Positions 51,261-58,822 of a stretch of DNA of 64,000 bases are shown here, piece by piece; the first letter of the stretch is position 1; each line of letters begins with the position of its first letter. Below the pieces are notes generated by a model. It was given only the letters and a program-made list of their open reading frames with translations, ran no database searches and was not told where the DNA came from. A program made the position numbers and the translations under genes. Source of the DNA: Lentisphaerota bacterium (lineage in GTDB: Bacteria > Verrucomicrobiota > Lentisphaeria > Victivallales > Victivallaceae); the NCBI GenBank assembly GCA_015061805.1, contig SUVV01000004.1, positions 101,349 to 165,348 on the forward strand, written 5' to 3'.

Positions 51261-51986
51261 TCATTTGAAAAGATCAGCGATCGGCAGATTCTGCTTCTTT
51301 GCCAGTTCCACTAAAGCTTCCGCATAAAATTTTGCTCCGGCTCCGGTAAGATGGCAGACATCGTTTCTGCCTTTGGGGAACTTCGGATTTTCTCCGGGGG
51401 CGAAGATCATGTGGAACTTGGAAGCCTCTTTCTTTCCCATCGCAGTCATCTTTTCGATGGCATAAGCGTTGAGATCGATCAGGGCGCACTTGGTTTCGGC
51501 GGCGATTTCCCGGCAGGCGTTGACGTAAGTATCGCGTTTGTTGACCGTTTTGCCGTTTTTGAAAATGCACAGAGCAGTCTGGGTACAGAGAATGGGGATC
51601 ATGCCCCGTGCCCGCGCTTCGGCGACGTAAAGCCGGAGATAAAGTTTGAACGTCGTCTGCGGATCGATCGAACGGTAAAGGTTCTTCTCGCCCCGATGGG
51701 CATCATTGTGTCCGAATTGAATGATGACAAAATCACCTTTTTTCGCTTCCTTGCGGATACGTTCCCACCGTTTTTCCGTGATAAAAGACATACTTGACCT
51801 GCCGCCCTGGGCGTAGTTGAAAACCTTTACGCCATCCTTGCACAGCGCCTGCAGAGCCATTCCCCAACCTTGCTGAGGCGCCGATGTTTCTTTATAAATG
51901 CACATCGTGGAATCTCCGGCAAGGAAGATATTTGCTCCGGAGAGCAGCAGCGGCAGACAGGCGATCATCAGTACAAACTTTTTCAT
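51261..51986 (-). CDS. Secreted SGNH/GDSL esterase (rhamnogalacturonan acetylesterase-like)
   Basis: 241 residues from the ATG at 51986 (AAGGAT upstream). Signal peptide MKKFVLMIACLPLLLSGA, then the four SGNH blocks: FLAGDSTMC (about 20-28, catalytic Ser), YAQGGRSSMSF (about 58-68), IIQFGHNDAHRG (about 89-100) and DVCHLTGAG (about 212-220, Asp and His). Rhamnogalacturonan acetylesterases (CE12) share this set. It likely removes acetyl groups from pectic or other glycans outside the cytoplasm. Confidence 0.88.
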   Translation of the reverse strand: MKKFVLMIACLPLLLSGANIFLAGDSTMCIYKETSAPQQGWGMALQALCKDGVKVFNYAQGGRSSMSFITEKRWERIRKEAKKGDFVIIQFGHNDAHRGEKNLYRSIDPQTTFKLYLRLYVAEARARGMIPILCTQTALCIFKNGKTVNKRDTYVNACREIAAETKCALIDLNAYAIEKMTAMGKKEASKFHMIFAPGENPKFPKGRNDVCHLTGAGAKFYAEALVELAKKQNLPIADLFK

Positions 51987-52041
51987 GGCACGATCCTTTT
52001 TGTATTTTAGATTAAGTTGCTGAATTTTGAACATTATCTGT

Positions 52042-52069
52042 AATATACACCCGTTTCAGCTTTTTTCAA
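52042..52069 (-). promoter_or_regulatory. Promoter of the SGNH esterase gene
   Basis: Minus strand TTGAAA (52069-52064), 16 bases ending CGGGTG, TATATT (52047-52042), about 55 bases before the start codon. Confidence 0.65.
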
Positions 52070-52153
52070 TAATTGCTTTCAGTTTGAAAACATAAAGATG
52101 TTTTGCACATGTTGAGCAATCGCTCAAAATGTCAAGTGACGGATAGGGGATAA

Positions 52154-52190
52154 CAAAAAAAGAAAGAGCTGAAACTTGCGTTTCTGCTCT
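52154..52190 (-). terminator. Orphan intrinsic terminator next to a tRNA 3'-end copy
   Basis: Stem AGAGC-x-GAAAC/GTTTC-x-GCTCT (52165-52190) with TTGC loop and one mismatch, followed on the minus strand by a T-rich tract (52161-52154). It follows a copy of the tRNA-Arg 3' end, not a gene. Confidence 0.7.
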
Positions 52191-52393
52191 CTAATATTTG
52201 GTACACTCATCCTCCGCCGCTGAAGCTATGGAGGACGTGAAGGGATTTGACATCACGATAGTGATGTGCGTGATCCGTCTTCATTGCATTACGCCGTGAT
52301 CCGGCTTCATTACATTACGCCGTGACAAGCAAGCATGCAGACATAGAAAAACCCTCTTGAGATTGCTCTCAAGAGGGCTAATATTTGGTACAC
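52191..52393. repeat. Direct repeat of the tRNA-Arg 3' end flanking palindromic modules
   Basis: The 16-base sequence CTAATATTTGGTACAC occurs at 52191-52206 and 52378-52393; extended into the acceptor stem, 19 of 20 positions match. The right copy covers the 3' end of tRNA-Arg and the start of its terminator. Between them lie a CCTCC..GGAGG inverted pair (52212-52235), the palindrome CATCACGATAGTGATG (about 52252-52267) and two near-identical 26-base units starting with CGTGATCCG (about 52270-52325). The arrangement resembles att-like duplication or a decayed second tRNA gene. Confidence 0.65.
52346..52377 (-). terminator. Intrinsic terminator of tRNA-Arg
   Basis: A perfect 11-bp stem (52352-52362 with 52367-52377), TTGC-type tetraloop, followed on the minus strand by five T (52351-52347), 9 bases after the tRNA CCA. 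Confidence 0.92.
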
Positions 52394-52462
52394 CCAAAGG
52401 GACTTGAACCCCTAACCTTCTGGTCCGTAGCCAGACGCTCTATCCAATTGAGCTATGGGTGC
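52386..52462 (-). tRNA. tRNA-Arg, anticodon ACG
   Basis: 77 nt including an encoded CCA. Acceptor stem GCACCCA/TGGGTGT (first pair G-U), D-arm AGCTCAATTGGATAGAGC, anticodon stem TCTGG/CCAGA with loop CTACGGA (anticodon ACG) and T-arm with GGTTCAAGTCC. A34 would be deaminated to inosine to read CGU/CGC/CGA. Own promoter upstream and terminator downstream. Confidence 0.97.
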
Positions 52463-52486
52463 AGCTTCGTTTTTCAATATGTGTAT

Positions 52487-52525
52487 AATATACACCGGAT
52501 TGCCGGATTTGTCAAGCGGCAATCC
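52487..52525 (-). promoter_or_regulatory. tRNA-Arg promoter embedded in a hairpin after rpsI
   Basis: Minus strand TTGACA (52515-52510), 17 bases ending CCGGTG, TATATT (52492-52487). The -35 box lies in the 11-base loop of a 10-bp perfect inverted repeat, CGGATTGCCG (52496-52505) with CGGCAATCCG (52517-52526). The hairpin is 17 bp after the rpsI stop and has no T tract. Confidence 0.75.
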
Positions 52526-52542
52526 GTAAAATATTTGAAAAA

Positions 52543-52941
52543 TTATCGCTTGCTGAACTGGAACCGACGACGGGCACCCGGCTGACCGGATTTTTTACGT
52601 TCTTTAACGCGGGCGTCGCGGGTAACCATTCCGGCGGCTTTCAGAGCCGGACGGAGGGTTTCGTCATAAGCCATCAGCGCACGGGCAATACCATGACGCA
52701 GGGCGCCAGCCTGACCAGCCATACCGCCGCCATCGAGATTGGCGAAGATATCAAACTTGCCGGCGGCATCGCAAGCAGTGAAAACCTGATTGACAAAACC
52801 GCAGAGGGCATCGCCGTTGAAGTATTCATTCATCGCCTTGCCGTTGACCACCACATTTCCGGAACCCGGAATCAGACGGACACGGGCAACAGCACATTTA
52901 CGACGGCCGGTCGCCAGAACAAAATCATTTTTCTTAGCCAT
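52543..52941 (-). CDS. rpsI: 30S ribosomal protein S9
   Basis: 132 residues. The family signature is present: ATGRRKCAVARVRLIPGSG (about 10-28), VNGKAMNEYF, GGGMAGQAGALRHGIARAL (about 71-89) and the C-terminal basic tail ending RRRFQFSKR, where the terminal arginine reaches the P-site tRNA. Three bases after rplM, the usual operon partner. Confidence 0.97.
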   Translation of the reverse strand: MAKKNDFVLATGRRKCAVARVRLIPGSGNVVVNGKAMNEYFNGDALCGFVNQVFTACDAAGKFDIFANLDGGGMAGQAGALRHGIARALMAYDETLRPALKAAGMVTRDARVKERKKSGQPGARRRFQFSKR

Positions 52942-52944
52942 AAC

Positions 52945-53379
52945 TTACTTCTCCAAATTGACTTTGACCGGCTGCTGCGCGGTGTGCGGATGTTCGGCAC
53001 CGGCATAGACCTTGAGTTTAGCGAACTGGGCGCGACCGAGACGGCCGTGCGGCATCATGCCCCAAACCGCGTCCTTGATGAGACGTTCCGGATGGGTGGC
53101 ACGGATTTCGGCGGCGGTGTAGTTCTTGAGACCGCTGCTGAAACCGGAGTAATCGGAATAGATCTTGCGTTCTTCTTTGTGTCCGGTAAAGACAGCCTTT
53201 TCAGCGTTGATGACGATAACGAACGCACCGGTATCGATGTGCGGAGTATAGGTCGGTTTGTCTTTGCCGCGCAGCGCATTGGCGATACGGACAGCCAGAC
53301 GGCCGACCGGCATTTCAGAGGCGTCAAACAGCAGGTATTCCCGCTCGATTTCGCCGACTTTTGCCAGATAAGTTTTCAT
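52945..53379 (-). CDS. rplM: 50S ribosomal protein L13
   Basis: 144 residues from the ATG at 53379 (MKTYLAKVGEIEREY). L13 motifs: LFDASEMPVGRLAVRIANAL (about 17-36), GKDKPTYTPHIDTGAFVIVI (about 38-57), HPERLIKDAVWGMMPHGRLG (about 95-114). It binds early in 50S assembly. A long leader precedes it. Confidence 0.97.
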   Translation of the reverse strand: MKTYLAKVGEIEREYLLFDASEMPVGRLAVRIANALRGKDKPTYTPHIDTGAFVIVINAEKAVFTGHKEERKIYSDYSGFSSGLKNYTAAEIRATHPERLIKDAVWGMMPHGRLGRAQFAKLKVYAGAEHPHTAQQPVKVNLEK

Positions 53380-53588
53380 TTTTCTTTTTTCCAAATTGAA
53401 TAAATGTTATTTCCAATTTCCAAACCTGCGTCAATCAGCACGCTGCTGCATCCCCTTATTTTCGCACCGGGGAACCGCTTGGCGAACCGTTCACGCAACT
53501 TTTTTTCATCTCATCGGGAGATCGTCCGTGCGGCAGCGCGATGATCGGGAGCGCTTGGACACGACTCAACCTCTTTCAAAAATGAAAG
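53380..53588 (-). promoter_or_regulatory. Long 5' leader of rplM-rpsI, candidate L13 autoregulatory RNA
   Basis: About 200 bases between the predicted transcription start and rplM contain no ORF but several palindromes (for example around 53460-53480 and 53510-53560, GGGAGATCG/CGATGATC-type steps). L13 leaders control this operon in other bacteria; match to a known fold was not testable. Confidence 0.4.
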
Positions 53589-53594
53589 TTCTAT

Positions 53595-53623
53595 AATATA
53601 CCACCATCTTTTGCAAATGTCAA
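53595..53623 (-). promoter_or_regulatory. Promoter of the rplM-rpsI operon
   Basis: Minus strand consensus TTGACA (53623-53618), 17 bases with GGTGG at the end, TATATT (53600-53595). Confidence 0.8.
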
Positions 53624-53811
53624 ATCATATTTATACAAAAAGTCTTCTATATCATGACTTACTGCTGAAAAAACGGCATCCCCCGGAAATTTTTTCATAT
53701 TGCCGCACCGTTTTCCACTTCATAATATATATTTATATGGAATTTCCCGGCGGAGTATCTTGTAAATTTTCTGTTGGCAGTGTACATTTATTTTCAGGGA
53801 GATCAGAAAGC

Positions 53812-55755
53812 ATGTGCAATAACAGAAAGTTTTGTCTTTTTATAATCCAGTTGTTTGCAATTTCTGCAGCTCTTTGCGGCAGGGATATTTTTGTTTCGCC
53901 AGACGGCAGTGACCGCAACCCCGGTTCAAGCAGTAAACCGCTGGCGACCATCACTGCTGCGGCAAAGCGCGCCGCCGCCGGTGATACCGTAAAAATCGCC
54001 CCCGGAATTTACCGCGAACAGATCGTTTTCCGCAAATCCGGCAAACCGGGTTCCCCCATCACCTTTTCCGGAACCAGAGGCAAAAACGGCGAATTCCTCA
54101 CCATTATCGAAGCCCCGGGCAAAATCATCAGCCATTGGCTTCCCGCTCCGGAAATCGCCCCCGGTGTCTGGAAAGCCGAATTGCCAGTGCGTCCCGATCT
54201 CGTGATGATGGACGGCAAAATGATCGCTCAAATCAACGCCCGCACCATGACTCTGCCGCGCTGGAAACAACTTCCTCCGGAGATCGACGAAGCGATGCTC
54301 TGGAGTAAATTCGGCAAAGACTGCCGCCGATTGCCCGGATTTGATCTGCTGAGCCTGCCGCCGGAAATTCGGGTAAAGCACCAATATTTCGGCAAACGCA
54401 AAGAACGTTTCTGGGAGGTACTCAACGGAGTTCTTGCCGGATGGAGCCGGGGATACATCTATTTGCGCTTTACCGATACCGATATGCCGCAGAAGCACAC
54501 GATCACCGCTTCCAACGGCGAAGGGTTTATTTTGCAAAATGCTTCCCATCTGGTTTTCAAAAATCTGCAGATGCGGGGAAGCCGCCGCTCTTTCCGGATC
54601 CGCGGCAAAAGTTCCCACAACACCATCGACCGTTGTTTTCTCAAACACGGCAGCAGCCGGGTGCGTATTGATGCCGGAGCGGATCATACGACGGTAAAAA
54701 ATTCGATCCTTACTGCCGGATTCATCCGGAGTGATCTGTTTCAGCTCCGCAGTGCCGAAGATATGCGCGGCGGTCTGCTCTACCTGATATTCAAATACAT
54801 CATCGGCGTTGCCAGTTCTGACGATATCGGCATCCATGACAATGGAAGTCATACCCTCATCTCCGGAAATTTCATCATGCAGGGCTTGATCGGCATCAAT
54901 GCCGCTGGCAGACAATGCGAAGTCAAAGACAATGTTGTTAGAGAGATGTCCAGCGTCGGCATTTGTACATTTGCGCCGGTATCCGGTATCTTCCACGGCA
55001 ATCTGGTGATGAATTGCGGCATTCCGTTGCGGATCCACGATCTGCGCGGAGCACGCACCCGACGGGAGGAGTTCCACTACCGGAATTTATTCATTCAGGC
55101 AAAACATGCCGGGCAGCAGATCTACGTCCACTGCGAATCCCACCGTTGGGGCCCGGATATGGTGAATTTTGAAAAAGGCACCAATTGCTATCTTGAAAAT
55201 CCTCCGGCTCCGGTCGATCCCGGAAAAATCTGGATATATCACAACACATTCTGGGGCGGAAATGATTTCTCCCCCGGCTTCACCGTCCTTTATCTGGCAA
55301 AAAGATTCCGGGAAAGAATGCCGTTTTTCTTCATCAACAACACCGTGAAGTGGGCGAACCGTATGGAATCGCGCAGTCAACCCATCTTCGACGGCAATCT
55401 GCTTTACACCCTCGCCGCCGAAGCGCGGCGCGGCAAACTTGCTGATCCGGATATCCCCCGCCGCAACCGGGCGGTCGGATTTGAAGAAAGCAAAAAATTG
55501 TGGAATAAAAACGATCTCCCCGGATTGCCGGATGTGACCCTTGCCGAAGATTCTCCGGCGAAAAACTGCGGTATCGACATTTCCCGGAGTTTTTCGGTCA
55601 ATGGAGAAAAATTTTCTGCACTTCCGGGATTTGCCCCCGGCTATTTCAAAGCGGCTTCGCCGGATGCCGGAGCGCTGCAATACGGAGAAAATATGCAGAA
55701 ATTCATCCGGATGCACCGGCAGGCGGATGAGTTTTTGAAAATGTTCAAGAAATAA
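53812..55755 (+). CDS. Secreted right-handed beta-helix protein (DUF1565/pectate-lyase-like)
   Basis: 647 residues from the ATG at 53812. Signal peptide (MCNNRKFCLFIIQLFAISAA). FVSPDGSDRNPGSSSKPLATI (about 30-50) and GDTVKIAPGIYREQIVFR (about 60-77) are the typical start of DUF1565/pectate-lyase-like beta-helices, followed by many short repeat strands with Asn/Gly turns (FKNLQMRGSRRSFRIRGKS; IGVASSDDIGIHDNGSHTL). Probably a polysaccharide lyase or glycan-binding protein. Followed 31 bp later by the reductase gene in the same operon. A weak promoter (TTGCCG-17-TAATAT) lies near 53700-53730. Confidence 0.8.
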   Translation: MCNNRKFCLFIIQLFAISAALCGRDIFVSPDGSDRNPGSSSKPLATITAAAKRAAAGDTVKIAPGIYREQIVFRKSGKPGSPITFSGTRGKNGEFLTIIEAPGKIISHWLPAPEIAPGVWKAELPVRPDLVMMDGKMIAQINARTMTLPRWKQLPPEIDEAMLWSKFGKDCRRLPGFDLLSLPPEIRVKHQYFGKRKERFWEVLNGVLAGWSRGYIYLRFTDTDMPQKHTITASNGEGFILQNASHLVFKNLQMRGSRRSFRIRGKSSHNTIDRCFLKHGSSRVRIDAGADHTTVKNSILTAGFIRSDLFQLRSAEDMRGGLLYLIFKYIIGVASSDDIGIHDNGSHTLISGNFIMQGLIGINAAGRQCEVKDNVVREMSSVGICTFAPVSGIFHGNLVMNCGIPLRIHDLRGARTRREEFHYRNLFIQAKHAGQQIYVHCESHRWGPDMVNFEKGTNCYLENPPAPVDPGKIWIYHNTFWGGNDFSPGFTVLYLAKRFRERMPFFFINNTVKWANRMESRSQPIFDGNLLYTLAAEARRGKLADPDIPRRNRAVGFEESKKLWNKNDLPGLPDVTLAEDSPAKNCGIDISRSFSVNGEKFSALPGFAPGYFKAASPDAGALQYGENMQKFIRMHRQADEFLKMFKK

Positions 55756-55786
55756 ATTTGCATTTTACAACAAAGGAGTTTACCTC

Positions 55787-57001
55787 ATGGACAGACGTGA
55801 CTTTCTGAAAAATCTGCTTGCCTTCGCCGCCCTCGCTCCCGCTGCCAGGCTCTCTGCCGCCGCCATTCCCGGTACAGAATCGGTTCCGGGAAAAGTCTCC
55901 CGCCGCCGAATCAAGGATACGACCGTCCCGATGCTCGGTTACGGCATGATGCGGCTTCCCCGGCTCAACGGCGAAATCGACTATGAAACGGTCAAAAAAC
56001 AGATTGCGATAGCGATGGATTCCGGAGTGAACTACTTTGATACCGCCTACTTTTACCACGGAGGGAAAAGTGAAAACTGCGCCGGCGATCTGCTTTCCGC
56101 CTACCCGCGCAACAGTTACATGCTCGCCGATAAAATGCCGGTTTCCCGACTCCGCCGCCCCGAAGATGTCGAACGCATCTGGAACGAACAGCTCAAAAAA
56201 TGCAAAGTCGACTACTTTGATTTCTATCTGCTTCACGCTCTCAACGCCGGAAGTTGGAAAAAAGCCCAAAAACTCAAAGTATACGAATTTCTGAAAAAGA
56301 AACAAGAAGAAGGCAAAATCAAATATCTCGGCTTCTCTTTTCACGATTCACCGCAAGTGCTTCAGGAAATCGCCTCGGCTTATCCGTGGGACTTCGCCCA
56401 GATCCAGCTGAACTACCTCGACTGGACACTCTACCGTTCCAAAGAACAATATGAGATCCTGACCAAACTGAATATCCCCGTGATCGTCATGGAACCGCTG
56501 CGCGGCGGCGCCCTCGCCACCCTCAATCCCGAAGCACGCAAGGTTTTCCGGGATGCCGACTCCAAACGCAGTGTCGCTTCGTGGGCATTCCGCTACGTCG
56601 GCTCCCTGCCCAATGTGCTGTGCGTCCTCTCCGGTATGACCATGACCGAACACCTCAACGATAACATCCAGACTTTCACCGACTTCAAACCACTCTCCGA
56701 CCGCGAACGCCAGATTATCGATACCGCCCTCGCCGCCTACCGGAAAACCGGCATCGTCCCCTGTACCTCCTGCCGCTACTGCCTGCCCTGCCCGGTCGGA
56801 GTCAATATCCCCAAAAACTTCAACCTCTATAACAGTATGAAGATCACCGGAAATTCCCGGCGCTTCACCTCAGCCTATAACGCCATGCCCAAAAAACAAC
56901 AGGCGGCAAACTGCGTTTCCTGCGGACTGTGCAAGAAAAAATGCCCTCAACAAATCGATATCCCGACAATGCTCAAAAAAATCGCTGCTGAAAGCAAGTA
57001 A
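55787..57001 (+). CDS. Tat-exported aldo/keto reductase with two ferredoxin-type cluster motifs
   Basis: 404 residues. The N-terminus MDRRDFLKNLLAFAALAPAA has a twin-arginine RRDFLK signal. An aldo/keto reductase TIM barrel follows: GYGMMRLPRL (about 46-55), DTAYFYHGG (about 84-92), ADKMP (catalytic Lys region) and DFYLLHALN (about 145-153). The C-terminal domain has CTSCRYCLPCPVGVNIP (about 326-342) and CVSCGLCKKKCPQQIDIP (about 378-395), which bind iron-sulfur clusters. Such proteins are secreted oxidoreductases of unknown substrate in anaerobes. AAGGAG is 9 bases before the ATG. Confidence 0.9.
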   Translation: MDRRDFLKNLLAFAALAPAARLSAAAIPGTESVPGKVSRRRIKDTTVPMLGYGMMRLPRLNGEIDYETVKKQIAIAMDSGVNYFDTAYFYHGGKSENCAGDLLSAYPRNSYMLADKMPVSRLRRPEDVERIWNEQLKKCKVDYFDFYLLHALNAGSWKKAQKLKVYEFLKKKQEEGKIKYLGFSFHDSPQVLQEIASAYPWDFAQIQLNYLDWTLYRSKEQYEILTKLNIPVIVMEPLRGGALATLNPEARKVFRDADSKRSVASWAFRYVGSLPNVLCVLSGMTMTEHLNDNIQTFTDFKPLSDRERQIIDTALAAYRKTGIVPCTSCRYCLPCPVGVNIPKNFNLYNSMKITGNSRRFTSAYNAMPKKQQAANCVSCGLCKKKCPQQIDIPTMLKKIAAESK

Positions 57002-57963
57002 TGGGAATTTTTGGGGGAAGGGAAAAACTTTTTTTCACGAGAAAAAAAGTTTTTCCCTTCCCCCAAACCCCCATCCTTTTTCAAAAAAAGCGGGGTATGT
57101 TTTGCTCCCATTGGTCGCAAAACGACAGAAACAATATTATTGGTAATGCCGTACTTTTCTTTGAATCTTCGGGCATATTCAGCACCATCCTGATCGAGGA
57201 AAGGCCCGACACAGGCCTGCATCGCTTTGACCTGCCGCTTCAATTCCTCACTGGCATTGCTGTTGAGAGTAAAGATCGCACCGTTTCCGTCCGACTTGTC
57301 CGACCTGTCCGTTCCCGTCCGCTTGCCCTCCATAGCTCCGTCCGGAGCGGCGGAGGGTCCGTTTTTGTCCGTAGAGCTTGCATTTTCCGGATTTTGTGAT
57401 ATATTATCACTTGTCAACATTCCGGTCGCGGACGCTCCTGGTTGAGCGAATTTACGGCGTTTGTTGACTTTTTTATTGCTGTAAAAACTTCTGAATTCAC
57501 CTCTGGAAGCTGTAACCAGAGTATATGTGATACCATTCTCGGTAATTTTATAAATTTTATTTCTCTGCTTTTTACCTCTTCGATTATTTTTTGTCTCCAC
57601 AACAGGTATTTGCGCCAATGCTAACGGTAAAAATCTTTCCACTTCTTCAGGTGTTACAGGCCCTTTGCTTGGCTTGAAACCTTCTGCATCCAGATGAAGT
57701 TTTATTGCATGACTGTTTTTGCCGTCAAAAAATACTGTGTTGCCATTACGTGTAATGCTTCCGCCGTACAGTATTTTGTACATCACATCCACTCCGGTTC
57801 TTGGAGACATTTCAAGAATGCGCTTTTTTTGATCTTCTGTAAACGGTTCTGCCAAAAACCTCACCCCGTCTCCGTCTCTGCTTGCAGTTCTGCGCTGATC
57901 TCTGGCGGCTTTTGCGGAGCGGTAGATGATATTGGCGATATCGTCATCGGAAAGGTTTTTCAC
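56947..57963 (-). pseudogene. Truncated barnase/EndoU/ColicinE5-like toxin fragment (PBECR-type)
   Basis: 338 codons from a GTG at 57963, without a ribosome-binding site. Residues about 85-180 (HAIKLHLDAEGF, VERFLPLALAQIPVVE, YKITENGITYTLVTASRGEF, RSFYSNKK) look like the nuclease domain found at the C-termini of phage-head and polymorphic-toxin proteins. Downstream is a Ser/Asp/Lys linker and a short conserved-looking tail (YARRFKEKYGITNN). From about residue 288 the frame reads through the hairpin repeat and into the antisense of the reductase gene, so the original 3' end is lost; the 5' end is also probably missing because the frame stops at the neighbour's end. Best read as a decayed fragment. 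Confidence 0.6.
57010..57097. repeat. Long-hairpin dispersed repeat, copy 1
   Basis: Directly after the reductase stop, arms at 57010-57036 and 57041-57067 pair over 27 bp (GGGGGAAGGGAAAAAC..., 4-base loop). The next 30 bases, ending in AAAAAAAGCGGGGTAT, are identical in copy 2 (61897-61983). May serve as a bidirectional terminator and/or a small non-autonomous mobile element. Confidence 0.85.
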
Positions 57964-57982
57964 TCCCAGACCGTGGTTGCGT

Positions 57983-58288
57983 TCAATGTACGATCAAATA
58001 AACACACGCAAAACTGACGATAAACCAGTACCAGAATAATGCAGGATAAATCACCAGTAACAAAACGAAACATAACTGACGCCAGATTTTTGGAAAGGGC
58101 AGTTCCCAAATCATCATACTTCCCCTGATGAGATTGTACAAACACAGCAGAATATAAGAAATTACTATCAATTTGTAAGCCGCGCCCGACCAGTTTGAAC
58201 TCCAATTCAACACCGGGATCGTCAAATACGGCAGCACCGCCGTGATCAGCATCACTATCCCGATTTTCCGAAAATCCAGTTTTGTCAT
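57983..58288 (-). CDS. Small membrane protein, three TM segments, unknown
   Basis: 101 residues with three hydrophobic segments (about 8-27, 38-57, 72-97). Its ATG overlaps the TGA of the preceding gene by 4 bp (ATGA), which supports translation. No family recognised; may form a unit with the two upstream genes. Confidence 0.65.
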   Translation of the reverse strand: MTKLDFRKIGIVMLITAVLPYLTIPVLNWSSNWSGAAYKLIVISYILLCLYNLIRGSMMIWELPFPKIWRQLCFVLLLVIYPALFWYWFIVSFACVYLIVH

Positions 58289-58737
58289 AACCCGATCCGA
58301 TAATACAATTTTCCAACTTTCTGTCGAAATTCAACAAATTTCTGCTGAAAAAGCAAATTCAGCACATCCATGATTTCTGCATCGCCAAACAGTTTTTTTT
58401 CAACGACATAGCACAATTTTGATAAATCACCGCCGATCCCGCCGCAACAGCGTTCGACACCTTTTATGCTTATGATTTTCCTTGAAACCGTAAAAGTCAA
58501 ATTCTTTTCCGCAGGAATCGTGATCTTTTGCCGGACGATAAAGTCAGAGAGCGGAGTTGCAGTTTTTTCGACATGGACCGGAATTCCCCAAATCCGGAGT
58601 TCCCGGCAGGATAAAAATGACGGATATTCAAAATACCAGGCTCTCTCCACACGCAAGGTTGAAAGCAGAAGGATCACCACCGCCGCAACAATCAGCGATA
58701 TCACATTCTTTTGTGAGATTTTCAGATATTTTTTCAA
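58285..58737 (-). CDS. Single-TM protein of unknown function
   Basis: 150 residues. One N-terminal TM (about 12-27), then a beta-rich soluble part with two cysteines (VERCCGGIGGDL, about 93-104). No motif is known. Translationally coupled to the next gene. The 85 bp before it contain no clear promoter. Confidence 0.65.
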   Translation of the reverse strand: MKKYLKISQKNVISLIVAAVVILLLSTLRVERAWYFEYPSFLSCRELRIWGIPVHVEKTATPLSDFIVRQKITIPAEKNLTFTVSRKIISIKGVERCCGGIGGDLSKLCYVVEKKLFGDAEIMDVLNLLFQQKFVEFRQKVGKLYYRIGL

Positions 58738-58822
58738 CTTTCAACTCCTGCAGTAAATATAGCATTTCCGGCAAATATCTGCAACTCCCTTTCCTTATTT
58801 TTTTTCATAACCCATCCTCCAC

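Noticed and set aside
52385..52585. 66-residue plus-strand open frame (MVHPKGLEPLTF...)
   Set aside because: It is the antisense of tRNA-Arg, a well-known false gene.
57960..58337. 125-residue minus-strand open frame
   Set aside because: It overlaps in another frame the 101-residue membrane protein, which has a coupled ATGA start and TM pattern.
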